64,000 nt of DNA from Bursaphelenchus xylophilus (GCA_904066235.2 CAJFCV020000003.1:7254001-7318000); one strand, 5' to 3'; positions 36,982 through 50,673 are shown, counted from the first letter of the stretch. Notes: generated from the sequence alone by a model not told the origin. Made by a program: numbers and translations.

Positions 36982-39900
36982 TTTGCCTCAGGCTACCCAA
37001 CTCAACGGCTCCGAAGCCTTAAAGAATGCAAAGTTTAGAAGTTAAAGTAACCGCGGTCATAACATTATTCTATGATTCGGAATAACCGAAAAAAGATCAA
37101 GGGACCAGACTCAACGAAAACGAGGGACAATTGGATTAAAAGTATTGTAAACCCTTCGAAAGGATTGTAAACTTTGATTTAAAAGCTTTTTTTACTACTC
37201 GAAAGTATGGAGAGTTTGCACATTAATGCAGATCATGTGAAACAACCTCAATGACCTACAGAAAAGAATTAGAGCTAATTTGTATTGCAAATCCCTTACA
37301 ATTCATCAAATTCATGATTGGAAACTTTAAAATTTTTATGTTTTATTGTTAGATTACTCCAAGTAAATTATAAAATTTATAAAATAAATGACCCTCCCGG
37401 GATTCCCTCGACTTTTGTAAAAAGGGAAGCAGAAACATTTGCCTCCCCTTGGCGACCAAAACCCTCAAGAGAAACTGAATAATGACAGGAATTAGTCGAG
37501 CCTAAAATTGTGCAGTTCCAAGATAAATTACTGATAACAGAATACCCAATGACTCCCACTAATTGTCAATCTTGTACGGGCTTCAACAAAAACCTCCAGG
37601 GGCGTAGGTAGGGCGGGGGCAGGGGGGGGGGCAAATTTTTTATATATTGATCCCCCTCCCCCAGGCAACATCCCCCCAGAATCTTTGATCAGCCATGCTC
37701 TTGAAAGGGTCTCTAAAGTTAGCAAAATGAAGCTAAAGTGTGATTCATGGAAATCGTGAACTTTTAAGTGACATAAATTTTATATCAAAATGCTTAACGT
37801 AGGACTGCGCATGATCTACAAACATAGGTATCTGCGCACCCTTTTCCAAATTTGACTCAGACCTTTATTTACTATTTACAAAGAAAAGATACAACCAGCT
37901 TCTTTTACAACACAACTTTAAACAACACAATAATAACAATATTTCTTCTTCGAATCGAGTAAAATTAACTTGGAAGAAACGCCCAACGGCGTCACAAAGC
38001 TGGGAATTTGAAAGCGCCCATTATAATAATCGAATGTCATCATGAATAATATTGTGTTTGTATTGTACTCGCTACGAACAAAAAGCGGAAATCACGTTCG
38101 AAACATTGTTCGGAGACAATTCCATATCAAAAAATCAAGATCGTTACAGTTAACATTCATTTACAAACTGAATTTTTTAAAATGAAATTCTTAAAGTCAC
38201 GGCTTTGATATTAATGCCTCAGGCAGGAAGCCAATTGGACTTTGACTGAAATTATTTTCCTATAGAAAAAGGCAATTGTTACTATACAATATTATAAAAA
38301 AGGTCGTAAATACCGGGAAAACAATAATTTTAATCGAAAAAATCGCAAAAAGATAACATATCACTAGACGTTATTTTTAAACGTTACCCAAAAAATTCCG
38401 CATGTTGTTTAGTTCTCACAATTGTCTTCAAAATTTAATAATTTTCATTTTGAATATTCAAATTTTTGCCAATATTTGTTTGAATATTCTAAAGGAAGAG
38501 ACTGATAACAATAAAAAAGTGCTGACAATCTCAGACTCTATTGGTTTCAGACAAGAAGAACATAAACCAATTAGACTTCAGCTACGAGATCAGTGTTCGT
38601 TCATTCATAGAAGTAAGGTGATACTGAAAATGATGCCCAAAGCTATAACTCCGTCTTGTTTTGGAGATAGTAGCATTAAAATTGATACAGATCAATGGTA
38701 AAAAAGGGATAGGCCCTCCTAATTAACCGATCGCGTCAACCGTCAGCCATTCCACGGGATTTGCAACTATCAATTATTGCGTCAAAATGATCAAGATTAT
38801 AAAGTCTTGTGGTTGTCAAAAAAGGACTCTGATAACATGCAAACGCAGCAATACCGTCATCTGAATTTTCACGAAATGAAAAAAGGCTAATTTAAAAAAT
38901 CAAAATTCTTTATACGGGGATTGCAACAGGAATTCGATTTGAGCGAGGGCTTATGATCAAATCAATCAGTCGGAAAAATTTCGAGGTCTTTGTGAAAAAG
39001 TTATGAGACAAGATTTAATCGAAAGAACGTAAGAACATGCGGTGCCGGTGTAAAATACGATCATTAAAGAAATACATTAGCTCCCATAGAAAAATTTTAC
39101 TTAAAGGTTGGCTCACACAGTCAACATTACATCGCAAAAGGTTTAATTTCTCGCTTCCTTTAGTCCAAAAAATGTGGCCTTTGTTTGCAATGCATGAGCC
39201 AAATGTTTTTCATAAGCTAATTTACAAAATTTCTAATTTTAATTTTTGCCAAATCAGACCAACAGTTATGAGTCGCACATTTAAACCTCCAAAAAGAACG
39301 CCAAAATTTATTCGAATCAGTTTAACAATAGTTCTAACTAAGTCACAGTAAATACTGTCCCTTCCCGCGCCTTACGCCCTCTCACCCGTCCCCCATAGCC
39401 GATTGTAACTTTTTTGAATAATACGAGTACCCTATACCCAAAAATGGCTTAAAGGTAATAACAAAAGTAAATATGAAGAGAACGTTCTGTTTGCTCAGTT
39501 AGAATAACAACAGTGCATTGGAAATACTTTAAAGTAGTTGTTTTTACTAAATCATAATTTTACAGCTTCCTCCATGATGTCCACTTTTCTATCAAAAAAG
39601 TGCTAAAGACGAGCGGAATTTCCAAAGAAAACTCAAAATTTTATAGCCATTATCAGGGTTTCTGTGTAAATATTAGAATTATAATAGTCTTCGATTAGTT
39701 GCGACGGATTCAAATCGTCGAATGCTCAGGTTTAAAGCGACTAACCAGTATAGTTAGTAATCCCCTGATCCAAAATAAAGTTCATTCATAGTCATAACAA
39801 ACGAAAACATTATGTATTCCTCCTTTATCTCAAATTCTCACAGGATCAATGTAATCTTAGAATCACAGGGAAACTCAAGCTATCAGACCATATTTTAAAA

Positions 39901-40130
39901 CACAAGTTATAAAAGACAATATATATTATCAAAACAGATGTAACAACTCAAGTGAAGATGCGACAATAACTTGATATAGAGGAAGATCAACAACAATCTA
40001 TTAGACTACGCCTCAATAACGTCATTCATTTGCTAAGAAGATTAAAAAGTTAAAATAATTTGATGAAAGAGATAACAACAAACAAATCTACGGTCAAAAT
40101 GCAAACCTAATTGTAAGAAAAAGGAAAGTC
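36982..40130. other. Intergenic region upstream of PEPT paralogue B
   Basis: 3.1 kb, AT-rich. At 37597-37632 a CAGGGGCGTAGGTAGGGCGG start and a run of ten G (37622-37631) resemble the end of a hAT-like element and form a potential G-quadruplex. Frames at 38402-38701 and 39037-39351 are open but lack any recognisable feature. No gene accepted. Confidence 0.5.
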
Positions 40131-41560
40131 TTACAGTCCCTTGTTGAAGTAAACCCTCTCTAACCCGAGTGCCTTCAGCTCTTCATATGTCTCGGGTTCA
40201 AATCTTTTGAGGGAATCCACTTTGATGGAGCTGAAAGAATCAAAATTATTCCATGATTTATATAAACTCGTCTTTGGATACCTTTTCTGAGGGAATAATC
40301 CACATCCAACGGGGACCATTGCTCCAAACAGGACAAAGATGAGGCCGAGTTGGACGGGAAGGTTTAGGACCTTCAAATTTTTGGCAAACCACTTCCAACG
40401 AACGGCAGTGGCGTCAACAATAAGAGGAGTCAGCACTAAAAATAATAATTTAGACATCCAATAAAATATTAATATTTCCCGTGAATCTATACCTTACCCA
40501 TGGAAGGGATGACAATTAGATTCCTGGAGAAAGCCACCTGACTAATGGCCTTGAATGCCGCTGTTTTCGATTTTCCGACTTCGTTTCCATCAGCATCCGA
40601 GACTGACATTCCATATTTGAGCTCGCTAAAATAACAGTCTAATTTTATAACACTGTAAACATCTAAATATATTCTTTTTGAAATTAAAATAAAACAAATT
40701 GTTTACTTTTGCCTCATCAACGGGATATTAATAAAGTTGGCCACACAGACAGCTGTAATCGGGACTAATCTCTGCCACATTACTCCCAACTTCTTCCAGG
40801 CGCAGAACCATTTCAGTCCAAAAGCCACTCCAAGTGCTCCACTTACAGCTGAAGTATACGCAGTGATCAAATCTCTGCAAAAAATAAAATTTTAATCATC
40901 ATTCACTATTACAATGTAGCTAATCACAGGAAACTCACTTTTTTGTCAATGGACTCTTAGCGTTTCTATTAGTATAATTAACCAACGCATTGAACGACTG
41001 GTTGGCCCATTGCCAAAAAAAGACTCCGGCCGTGGATCGATAGAACACCATCATTCCTCCACACATCAGGGTGCTCCCATATACATTGAAGCACATCCTT
41101 CCCATCACATTCTGTAGTTCTCCGCTGTCTGGATGAAAGGCGGATCCATATAAAACCTTGGCTCGTCTTAGTTCGGATGGGCTAGCTTGGACTTCATTTC
41201 CCTGCCTATATCATCATTTGTAAAGTTTGTGGAGAAATTTGAAACAACAATCTCTCCATAGTCCAATATATAACGTCTTACCTGACCGAATCCAACAACG
41301 CTTTGGCCTTGAAGAGTTCCCGATTAGGAGTGAAAACTAATCTTGGATCAGTGATGGCGGCAAAGTGCCTAACCCGTCCATAAAAAGAGTTCGGTGAGAA
41401 GATCGGAGAGTCTGCATCGACGGTGGAAACGGGATTCTGGAGGAGAGTGTGGCTGTGTGAGGGGACTGGGGACACCTTCGAGTGAGTCAACCTAAAAAAA
41501 AACTTCAATATGGCATAATCTTGCAACTTCGACATAACTTTTTAGTTTTGCTTACTCCAT
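40131..41560 (-). CDS. Sideroflexin, mitochondrial inner-membrane amino acid transporter
   Basis: Sideroflexins transport serine and related substrates across the inner mitochondrial membrane for one-carbon metabolism. Exons 41560-41556 (five coding bases, ATGGA), 41491-41282, 41205-40939, 40874-40707, 40625-40498, 40435-40282 and 40230-40131 give 343 residues. Family motifs: 'GRVRHFAAITDPR' near the N-terminus, 'HPDSGE', 'NYTNRNAKSP', 'NFINIPLMRQ' and the C-terminal 'LERVYFNKGL'. Four to five hydrophobic spans are present. The N-terminus is somewhat extended. An alternative first exon in the same phase lies upstream at 42286-42243. It belongs to the SFXN1/2/3 branch judging by 'FNKGL'; no exact paralogue assigned. 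Confidence 0.92.
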
Positions 41561-42242
41561 AATGGCTTCACTAACAAAACAAACAGTTAAAAAGTAAAAG
41601 AAACCCAAATAAGCCGGTCAGACCACCTCCTCAAGTCGTCGCCGACCTTCTTTCTCGGGATTTACAATGTTTATCACAACAAATATAATCTTTAGTCAAA
41701 GGGAAATACCCGTCTATTAAGTGCAACAGCGAGATATGATTGCGCCATTGTAAAGAAAAACTGGTCCCTTTCCCTTTAAATTCGTTTTTTTTCCTTGCGA
41801 ATCATGCGTCCGGCCATTTTGAGCGGGTGGAAAAAACAGAACGGGAAACGCGGAGAGGGCACAGATAAATCACACCAAAAAGAGTAAAAGGGCTTCAGGA
41901 AACGGAATAAAAGGCGTTTTGTTTTTAGTTCAAACTTACAAAACTCTCGAATGTCACGTGGCTCAGTGAATCAAAAGAGTGAATTTATGAAGTATTTTAT
42001 GCCCTTATACGCTTTCTAACAAGTTTTTTGCAGAATTTTTTTACTACTCTTACTGATTGCCCGCTCAAAGTCTTTTCTCTGATTGTATTGAGTGAAATAT
42101 TCCGCTCATAAAACGGCCGATTAAGGTCCACAAAATACGCGACAAGCAAATTTTCTTTCGCATTGATAAGGGGAGACAGGAAAAACAGTTCTCTCACTTC
42201 AGTTTATCACAATACAACAAAGCAATATCACTCCCTTTTTAC

Positions 42243-42286
42243 CTGTTATAAAGCTTGGCCGAGAGGTCTTCCAATCCCTTGACCAT
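42243..42286 (-). other. Candidate alternative first exon of the sideroflexin gene
   Basis: An ATG followed by 14 codons (MVKGLEDLSAKLYN plus two bases) ends at a GT donor in phase 2, the same phase as the five-base exon at 41556. Joined to the exon at 41491 it would give a longer N-terminus. Upstream, a clean acceptor (tcgatttag) could receive a spliced leader. It could also be the first exon of something else, but no other continuation is visible. Confidence 0.45.
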
Positions 42287-42658
42287 TTTGGCCCAGTATC
42301 ACGGATCAAATTTGATCTAAATCGACCATTAACCAACTCAATGATGACCAGTATAATCAGCAATAATTAACTCAATTCAACAGAGTGATAGCAATGACAA
42401 TGAACGTTTATTTATAAATAATTAAATAAAACAACATAACCTGTTATATGGAAGACTACTTTAAAATAGAAAAAACTTAAAACTATGAATGGTAGTGTTA
42501 TAACTGAGCTGAATTTTAAAACGAGACAACTTACGATAAACCCGTCGACTGACTTGGCCAGTAAAAAGATTAAGAAGACATAGTGATCTTCAATTATACC
42601 AAAAGACACATTCGGAGAGAAACAAATGTACAATCAGGATCTAAATAAATGGCTGGGC

Positions 42659-43497
<839 letters not shown>

Positions 43498-45291
43498 CTT
43501 CTACAAGATCGCAGTGGACTGAATGTTGCTGGGATTCTTCGTTTTATGATCTGAGATGAGTCAGAAACGAAAGTTTACTGCCCGAAATCGTCCTGAAAAC
43601 ACTTAAATCAGTAAGAGGAGACAAACCTCCGAGACGCCAAAAAAAGAGCACGATTCTTTCCTGAATAATATAATCATACGCCAATTTCTGCTGGAAAACT
43701 AATTAAAATCCCTGAACACCGCTAAAATCTGCAATTTTTAATAAATTCGATGTTCAAGGTCAAGACAAAAGGGAATGAAAGCAAAATATCTCCGAGTTCG
43801 AAAGAAAAGGCATAAAAAACACAAATTTCTCAGTTTGGGCGTGATCCTCCCTCTACTCTGCGAGTATTCCATCATCCCCAGCGAGAAAAAGATACGCTAA
43901 ACGTTTAGGGCCGAGACGAACGAAAAACGGAACAATCTCCTGAAAAAAGCGGAAAATTTACTGAAAATTAGCGGAAAGACAAAATGTCACTATTGACTTT
44001 TGGCCATTTTGGGGAAATTTGGAATACGAATTGCACCCAGTGAGCTCGCAACCTTTTTACCCCAAAAAAATAAAAACAAATACTATTGTTATATAAATTG
44101 ATATCAATTTGAGAGTATAACATAAAATGTATGGTACATAAAAAAAAAACTTTTTATAAAGTCATCAAAGCATGATTCCTCGCCTTTCGCCACGATCGCT
44201 ATGTTGTTTTACCCACATGGTCGGAATCAGAGCCCATCCAGGAATATTAGCCGCAAGTAAAAAGGGAGAAACTGTAAAACAAGCAGACAGATATCCACCT
44301 TCCCCTTTCTCTCCCCGTCCATTTCGATTATCTGCCAAAACGAAGAAATTGGCTGTGGATTAAGAGATGCAAATAGTTAATTGCAAGTTCGACGAAGCGC
44401 TTTCTTCAGTCGATTTTTATATCTGCTACAACATAAAGTTGTAAGTGAATGAAAATTAAATTCTAAACTCTGGTAGACGATAAACTTAACCAAGCCAGTA
44501 AAACACAGCCCTAAACAATTAAATCGCCCGTTTGATTACACTGCGAGTATGCCTGGAATGTTGTAGATGAGTAAACAACAAGAAGTCTATGTAATTGATA
44601 GTTCGGCGCATTTAATTCGTGAGAATGGAATCAAAGGAATGAATTCACCCTGAAACTGCAGCCACTTGAGGAGGCGCACAAATGTTATAACAGAATCAAG
44701 GGCTATAAACCGTCTTTATGGGTGATTTAACCCGATCTCCGCAAAGGAAAAGGGAAACGATGGGTGCGAATTGTGGGGACACTTAACCGATGCTAATATA
44801 ATGTTGATAAATAAAAGCACGGACAGGCAATAGTGACCAGGCCTTCAGAAAAATCAAATATCCACTTGCGGAATGTAATTTAATCCCCCGATTTGCGCTG
44901 ACCAGAAAATATATTTCTGATTTTGATAGAGAAAACGCTATAAACTTCTGGGGTTTGGAGAAGGAAACTATTTTTATGAATACGTGTCATAACATGTACA
45001 TTGATGTCTGTTGAATATTACGTTAAATTGGACATAAAAAAGAAAAAACGCTGACTTTGTTTGTTCAGGCCGCAAAAAATGGTGTTTATAAAAATGCGTA
45101 ACCAAAAAAAACTCTTGTTATATCCAAGCCCATTGTACCATGTATTTAGATGTACTATACAAATAAAACAGTAGAGGTTACAAAATACCACCTTATCAAT
45201 AAACTGCTGGACAATGACATGCCCACCACAATTTGTATTATCTCAACGCTTCACAAACTTCTTGTTAAATTGCTGCCTTTTCTGATTATGA
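43498..45291. other. Intergenic region upstream of sem-5
   Basis: 1.8 kb of AT-rich sequence without a supported gene or RNA. It holds the sem-5 promoter. The frame 44172-44363 has no recognisable features. Confidence 0.5.
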
Positions 45292-45446
45292 AGAGTCCGT
45301 AGACTCCAAACGCAAAAATTTAGCTGTTGGCCAACCCCAACTCGGAGCTGCCACACAGGTCAACCCGTCCCCAAAGTGCAATGGGAGGGCCTCACCGTGG
45401 AGGCGACACCTTCTTGATCGTGCCGCTCTCCCAGCCAGGTAAGTTT
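45292..45446 (-). ncRNA. U1: U1 spliceosomal snRNA, copy 3
   Basis: Nearly identical to copy 1 across the whole RNA: AAACUUACCUGG start, U1-70K-type loop, AUUGCAC loop, Sm site AAAUUUUUGCG, and a 3' hairpin GGAGUC-UACG-GACUCU with one G-U closing pair. It lies 19 kb away from copy 1, in an intergenic region. Confidence 0.94.
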
Positions 45447-45545
45447 ATGATTCGTGGAGAGGAGGAAGGGGTCAGGAAAGGGGATCGGAAAAGGAATGGG
45501 TTTCACTCTGAGACGAGAGAAAAGAGAGCGGGTTCTTCGGTGACA
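45447..45545 (-). promoter_or_regulatory. Conserved U1 upstream region, copy 3
   Basis: The same upstream block as the other copies (core GGAATGGGTTTCACTCTGAGA on the plus strand). Similarity stops near -95, after GGGTTCTTC. This defines the outer limit of the shared unit. Confidence 0.62.
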
Positions 45546-46788
45546 GAAAGAGAGAAGAAAAGAGAGGGCGCGAAATGGACAAGAAGAAACGGATATAGAA
45601 AAAAATAAATTAGGGAAAGGCACAATTCAGTTGTAATAGCGGATACGCTAAACGAACCCTCAATACATAAATGTTATCAAAAGATTTTAATATAAGAGCC
45701 CTTATCTTAAAAGTACAAAAATATTTGTCAACCTTGTAAATTCCGCTGAGATCAAAGAATTTTGCAAAAAATCGTTAAGCATTGGCCACATGGCCTTTTG
45801 AACATTTCTATTGCATTTCCCCTTGAAACAGGCCACAAGTCCGGCCATTTTTTATATAAACCTCGTAAACCCCTCACAATTCGACTACTTTTTCCACAAA
45901 GATGAACTTGTTTGGCGATTTTGAAAATGTAATTTTGGGGATAAAAAGAAGAAAGCCGCATAAATCTGCGGAAATAATTATGCGCGCAAGTGGCCAAGTT
46001 CTTTACAAGACAGAAGGTTTGAAATCAAACTCTTGAAGGAATACTTTTTATTCGCCTCGACTTTCGAAACTTTTGAGAGGCCTAGAATGGAAAAAGATGA
46101 CGCCGTTGTAAATGCCACATCGAATAAAGAGTAAAGCATTATGTTCAAAACAAAGTAATCCCCGCAAAATATCCGAGAATGACCACCAAAATTGAAACAA
46201 AAAATAATTTGCCCGGATGAATTATATTTATTTCAGGTGGGTTTGTCTGCAAAAAATATCGACCTTCTCTTCTTTTGACATCCGATATCGCTCCGAGATG
46301 GATTGGCCAAGTGTCTTTGAATCGTTTCCGACAAAGAGACCATAAAATGCCCTCAGGTCAAAAGCGAGTGGCCACTTTTCTGAGGAACAAAAGACTGGGA
46401 TTATTGTTATGACTACAGAATTACTAACATGATCGCGGCCAAATCGAATAAATGGGCGATAAACGGATCCAACTCCCTCTTGCCTGTATAATATAATGGA
46501 ATGGGGGCACCGGCCCTTCCAATAGCTGGTTCGAGCCTCTTCACCCGCGTTTATAAAAAAGAGACAACATCTGGAAACCCCGATTTTAAGGTCATTAACA
46601 ATCTTAAAAACGAAAATAACGGTTTACGAATTGAGATTAAGTCATAAATCTTTGGAATCAAGTTGTTGTGGCTTTGAAACGTAATGAAAACAACCATCAA
46701 TATTTTATACAGAGATTAGAAACTACACTAAATCAACTTAGGCAACGATTAGTTCATTTAATAACAAGTAACAACAATATAAACAAGC
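45546..46788. other. Intergenic stretch, nothing recognised
   Basis: AT-rich sequence between U1 copy 3 and the thioredoxin-fold gene. Only short frames without motifs, and no repeat seen. Confidence 0.45.
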
Positions 46789-47981
46789 TCAGATAATCAG
46801 TAATCTGTGAGAGTATCGCCTCTTCCATCCCCTCCAGACCTTGATTGGTGGATCATTGGAGAAAAATATTTCTTCATAGCCAGTAGAAGACAAAATCTCA
46901 CCCTGAGGAGTGCACAAATGGAAACTGGGAATTTTCTGGATGTTGAAGTATTGAAGGAAGTGACTAAAACAAAAGGATAAGACAATCCAAACATTCTCAA
47001 CTAACTTTCAAACACGATCTAACCCAAAACTTACGCAACTCTGATATCGGTTGGTTCCAAATGTGGCCATCGAGCTGTTTGTTGCATTCTACTCTGCCCG
47101 TTCTCATCAAAACCACCAGGAACCCAAATTACCTCGAAATTCTTTCCTAGACTTCGAATATTTTCGTAAAAAATCTAAAATTAAACTTGTTTAGGTAACA
47201 AACTTGGCTCACCTGGAGTTTCTGAAAGAAATTCTGCGAAGCTGGACAAAAATCAGCTGCAAAAATAACACCAATCAGCCTTCCACGAACTAAATCCTCA
47301 ATTCCAATGTTGGCTCCACTCGGAAGACGGAGTATCATAGATTGGAAGATACCAACATTAAAAGGAGAAAATGAGACCGGAGTAATAACAGTAGATGGTG
47401 GCAACGGGTGTGCCTGGAATTATCAGAAAGACTACTTCATCAAAAAATAGAAGCCTTACATTTCGCGGCGGAACTAAATTATTCTGAACTGGATGAGGAC
47501 GAGGAAGAGATGATGGTTGAGGTGGAGGAGGCAGAAAAAACATTTCACGGTAATCCGGACGGGGTGACGGAGGTGGTACGGATGCGATAGCAGCGCGTAC
47601 AGTACGAACAGCAAAAGCCAATGGTGGAGTGTTCAGCAAGAAGGGAGACCTGATATTGTTATTGACCGGTAAACCCCGAAACTTGACCTTCCTTGGCTGA
47701 GGAGTCGCGTTTTCAACCGTGTTTTCGTGTAACAGTTGAGATGGACCCGGTGGTTGGAGTTGAATAAGGTTGTTATGCTTTTTTTCTGGAGTCGGACACT
47801 TGATGCGAGCTCGTTTGAACATCTTTGGTGTCAGGATGTAAGGCTTTTCTGGTTCTTTCATGGGATCGACTAAAGTCTCATTCTCTTCCATAGACGTGTA
47901 ACCCATCTCTTTTCGAAGGACAAGACTGTCTTTTGAATACCATACCGCCTGAGAGTCGTCAAGATCGATGTAATTTTCCAT
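46789..47981 (-). CDS. Disordered N-terminus fused to a degenerate tryparedoxin/nucleoredoxin-like domain
   Basis: Exons 47981-47460, 47413-47213, 47174-47035 and 46963-46789 give 345 residues. Residues 1 to about 195 are low in hydrophobic order, with proline-rich stretches ('SVPPPSPRPDYREMFFLPPPPQP') and basic patches, and look intrinsically disordered. Residues about 205-320 follow the thioredoxin-like order of tryparedoxin/nucleoredoxin proteins: 'LVRGRLIGVIFAADFCPASQNFFQKLQIFYENI', then 'NFEVIWVPGGFDENG' and 'HFLQYFNIQKIPSFHLCTPQGEIL' with the expected cis-Pro (KIPS). The redox CPPC site is replaced by CPAS, leaving one cysteine, so disulphide reductase activity is unlikely. A scaffold or sensor role is possible but unproven. 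Confidence 0.75.
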
Positions 47982-48174
47982 AATCTGTTACCTAAAATAA
48001 CATAACAAGAATAAAAAAGAACCGAGACTTACCGAGAAATCTATGAAAGTAAAACGAAAAACTGCTATCATAATGACGGACTTTCTGGACGAATAATGCA
48101 GAATGCCAAAAAAAAATTTTGTGTCAGAACACGGGATAGACCTGAAATTTCAATAAATGAAACAAATATTACCG

Positions 48175-48848
48175 TACAGTGTGGCCGGAACAATACGACG
48201 TTTTTGCGGGTATTGACTAGAAAGTAAAAAGGATAACTTTTGTACTAATATTTCTCCGTGTTTTTCTGTCTTAGCCGCTTTCCTTCAAAAAGTCCGGTTC
48301 CTTACGGAAGACAACAAGCGCATACGGCTGTAACGATGTCGAAAATTCATATGTCGGGCCACGGTTCAGGAATGGGAGAAGATCCTCTTCACGGACGAGA
48401 AATTTTTCAATGTCGATCAGGTCCAAAATCACCAGAATTACAAGATTTGGCTTGTTGTGCGTCAAGGAGCACCGAACTATGGAGACCATCGTGTTTCCGT
48501 GGTCTCAACAGAACTTTGGCGGTGAAAATTGGACGTCCCAACAGGATTTCTCCCCTACTGGACTATTTTTTTAATTGGAGACCAGCATCTGTACTATACG
48601 CCACAAGAGTTTAGGGTCGTTAAGTAATCGCTCCGCCAAGAACGGGCCCGATTTCTCCGAATTTTGTAAAATTAAAAGTCACATTTGGAGCTTTATATCG
48701 CCGCTAAGGGCAGCCGCTTTGAAACTGGCTGAACATGTTATTAACAATGTTCTAAGTTTCTGTTATTGATCGTTACTTTTGTTGAATTTTATTTGTTAAA
48801 TAAAATATAGCTATAAATATGGGTTGCGTTTTTTCCGGCTACCCTGTA
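48175..48848 (+). mobile_element. Decayed Tc1/mariner element
   Basis: The ends are imperfect inverted repeats: left TACAGTGTGGCCGGAACAAT and right, read inward, TACAGGGTAGCCGGAAAAAA, each beginning at a TA. Inside, plus-strand frame 48373-48522 reads 50 codons with 'ILFTDEKFFNVDQV' and 'NHQNYKIW', the region of the first catalytic aspartate of Tc1/mariner transposases, then stops. The element is about 670 bp, half the usual size, with stops and frameshifts, so it is not active. Confidence 0.75.
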
Positions 48849-49213
48849 TATACGTATTCCGTATATGTTACAACGAAGAGTGTTATAGTTTACACTTCCT
48901 TGCATCGAGCGGGCGGGATTAGGTGGATTCGAATACAATATTGCAGTCGCTACTTAAAACAATTCTAACTCATGTTTGCCCTCCTTCTTATGTTTTCAGG
49001 TCGTGTCACAATTAGGTTTATTTTTACTATCTAATTATAAGCTAGAATTTGTTTTTATCTCTGATTTAGAGTATTTGGAGCAGCTGTAAACCAACGTGCA
49101 TAAATTAAGGGGCGTATTTACAAGGAATTGTATTCTTGAAGATATCGGGTTTGTCTGGTTGGTGCATTAATGTGCACCTTGTGGGTATTGTTGTAAGCAG
49201 CGTTGTAAAGAGG

Positions 49214-50413
49214 ATGGAGGAATTTTTATTTCAAGAAGACACCTTTAATCGCCGATTTAATTGCAATTTCTACACTGTGGATTCTATTCCTTTGAGTGAA
49301 CGGGAGCATCCATTTCTTGGATGTATTACTTTTTTTATTTGCCCAATTCTGATTGTAGGTGAAAATGAAGGTCTAAAAGAGAGCTTATTACGAATTACAG
49401 GCCTTATATGTTACCTGCCTTTACTGTATCGCAATAAGTGATCAAAGAGATCGCCCCACTTATAAGTTAATGTTTACACTCGGAGTGTACCATCTGAGCA
49501 GTCTGATGACTACAGGCATATTCTCGGCGTTCTTCTACATCCGTGGAGCCGTCTTCTGTTCATATCCATCTTTTGTTTTCATCTCCGGAGCCTTCGACTT
49601 AGGTATGAGACTAAAACAATATTTTCAATGGCAACTTTTCAGCTTCATGGTGTGCGGGCAGCACGACTAACATCCTGATTACTGTAAATCGATGTGTTAT
49701 GATGTATAATACAAATCTGAACAATATTCTCTTTAATTCCAAGACCATCTACATTTGGATACTCTTGATTGAACTGTACCATCTTGGTGTCCTTTTCTTT
49801 GTCCAACCACCTCTTTTTAACTCGCTAGAGATGACTTATGTTGTCAATCCTCATTCTGGATATTACGCCGACACAGACGGGATTTATCATATTGTTTGGG
49901 CGAGTGTTCATAACTGCACTGACTTTGCTGTCAGTATTGTGGCGGTCTCAACATTTTTGATTGTTTATCACCGAAAAAAGAACCGACTGGCCGAAAAGAA
50001 CGCAGTGTTCGATCGCCAAGTAAGTTTCAGACATTATTTGTCATTCTTTTGGCACAATTTATAACTCGAAACATGTTACAGATGTTTTTGCAAGTGCTAT
50101 TTATCCACTTATTCCAACTTTTGACGAGTGCTTTCTTCAATTCAATTCGATTCTTCGGATCGACCAGATTTTTTAATGCTGCGGCCAACTTTACATACGT
50201 TGTTTCACAAGGTAAATAGATGCCTGAAAAAAGTACTATAATCTTTATTATTTTTCAGGGATAACTCCAATAATATACCTGACATTTAATCAAACAATCA
50301 AAGGTATTTTAATCAACAAAGTTTTGAGACGCCCTCAAAAAACACAGCTCTCTCAGAGCTCTCCAAAATCCAATTTATTCACAGTCCGCACCAAGACAAT
50401 TGACTTGAAATAA
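49214..50413 (+). CDS. Srt-family 7TM chemoreceptor
   Basis: A nematode serpentine receptor, class T, expected at the plasma membrane of chemosensory neurons. Exons 49214-49354, 49401-49602, 49643-50019, 50082-50211 and 50259-50413 join in phase to 334 residues. Srt features: an N-terminal 'FNCNFYTVDSIP', then 'LYVTCLYCIA', 'YKLMFTLGVYHLSSL', 'FYIRGAVFCSYPSFVFISGAF', 'WCAGSTTNILITVNRCVMMY' at the end of TM3, and 'ITPIIYLTFN' in TM7. The cysteines in 'VFCSYP' and the 'VNRC' motif agree with the family. It looks intact. Followed 260 nt later by a decayed Srt fragment. Confidence 0.9.
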
Positions 50414-50673
50414 AGCATCCGGTTACTCAATTGGATAGTTAGTTGTAATAAACTAAAATAGCAACTTAGTGGGCGAGTATATACGTTCCAACTTTTATTG
50501 TTTCTTGTGTTGCAAAGGAGTAAAAACACAGATTGTATTAATACAGATTGATTTAAATTGTAACTTTTTGAACCCTAAACTTAATGATACGTATACATAG
50601 TCATCAAAGATTTCAACTTTTTAGGATTACCACTCTCTTCCAATGTAATACTATAGCTTAGAAAAAAACTTTT

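Noticed and set aside
41278..41535. Start at 41535 for sideroflexin (an ATG in the ORF reading through the intron)
   Set aside because: A clean acceptor at 41492 and the in-phase five-base exon at 41556-41560 make the ATG at 41535 intronic.
42412..42633. Hydrophobic 73-codon minus-strand frame after sem-5
   Set aside because: It lies where the sem-5 3' UTR is expected, overlaps the AATAAA and shows no family resemblance.
46497..46550. tRNA-like 'GGTTCGAGCC' sequence
   Set aside because: No matching acceptor or anticodon stems could be drawn around it.
48258..48614. 118-codon plus-strand ORF
   Set aside because: It is a shadow frame of the Tc1/mariner relic, whose real reading frame contains the TDEKFF motif.
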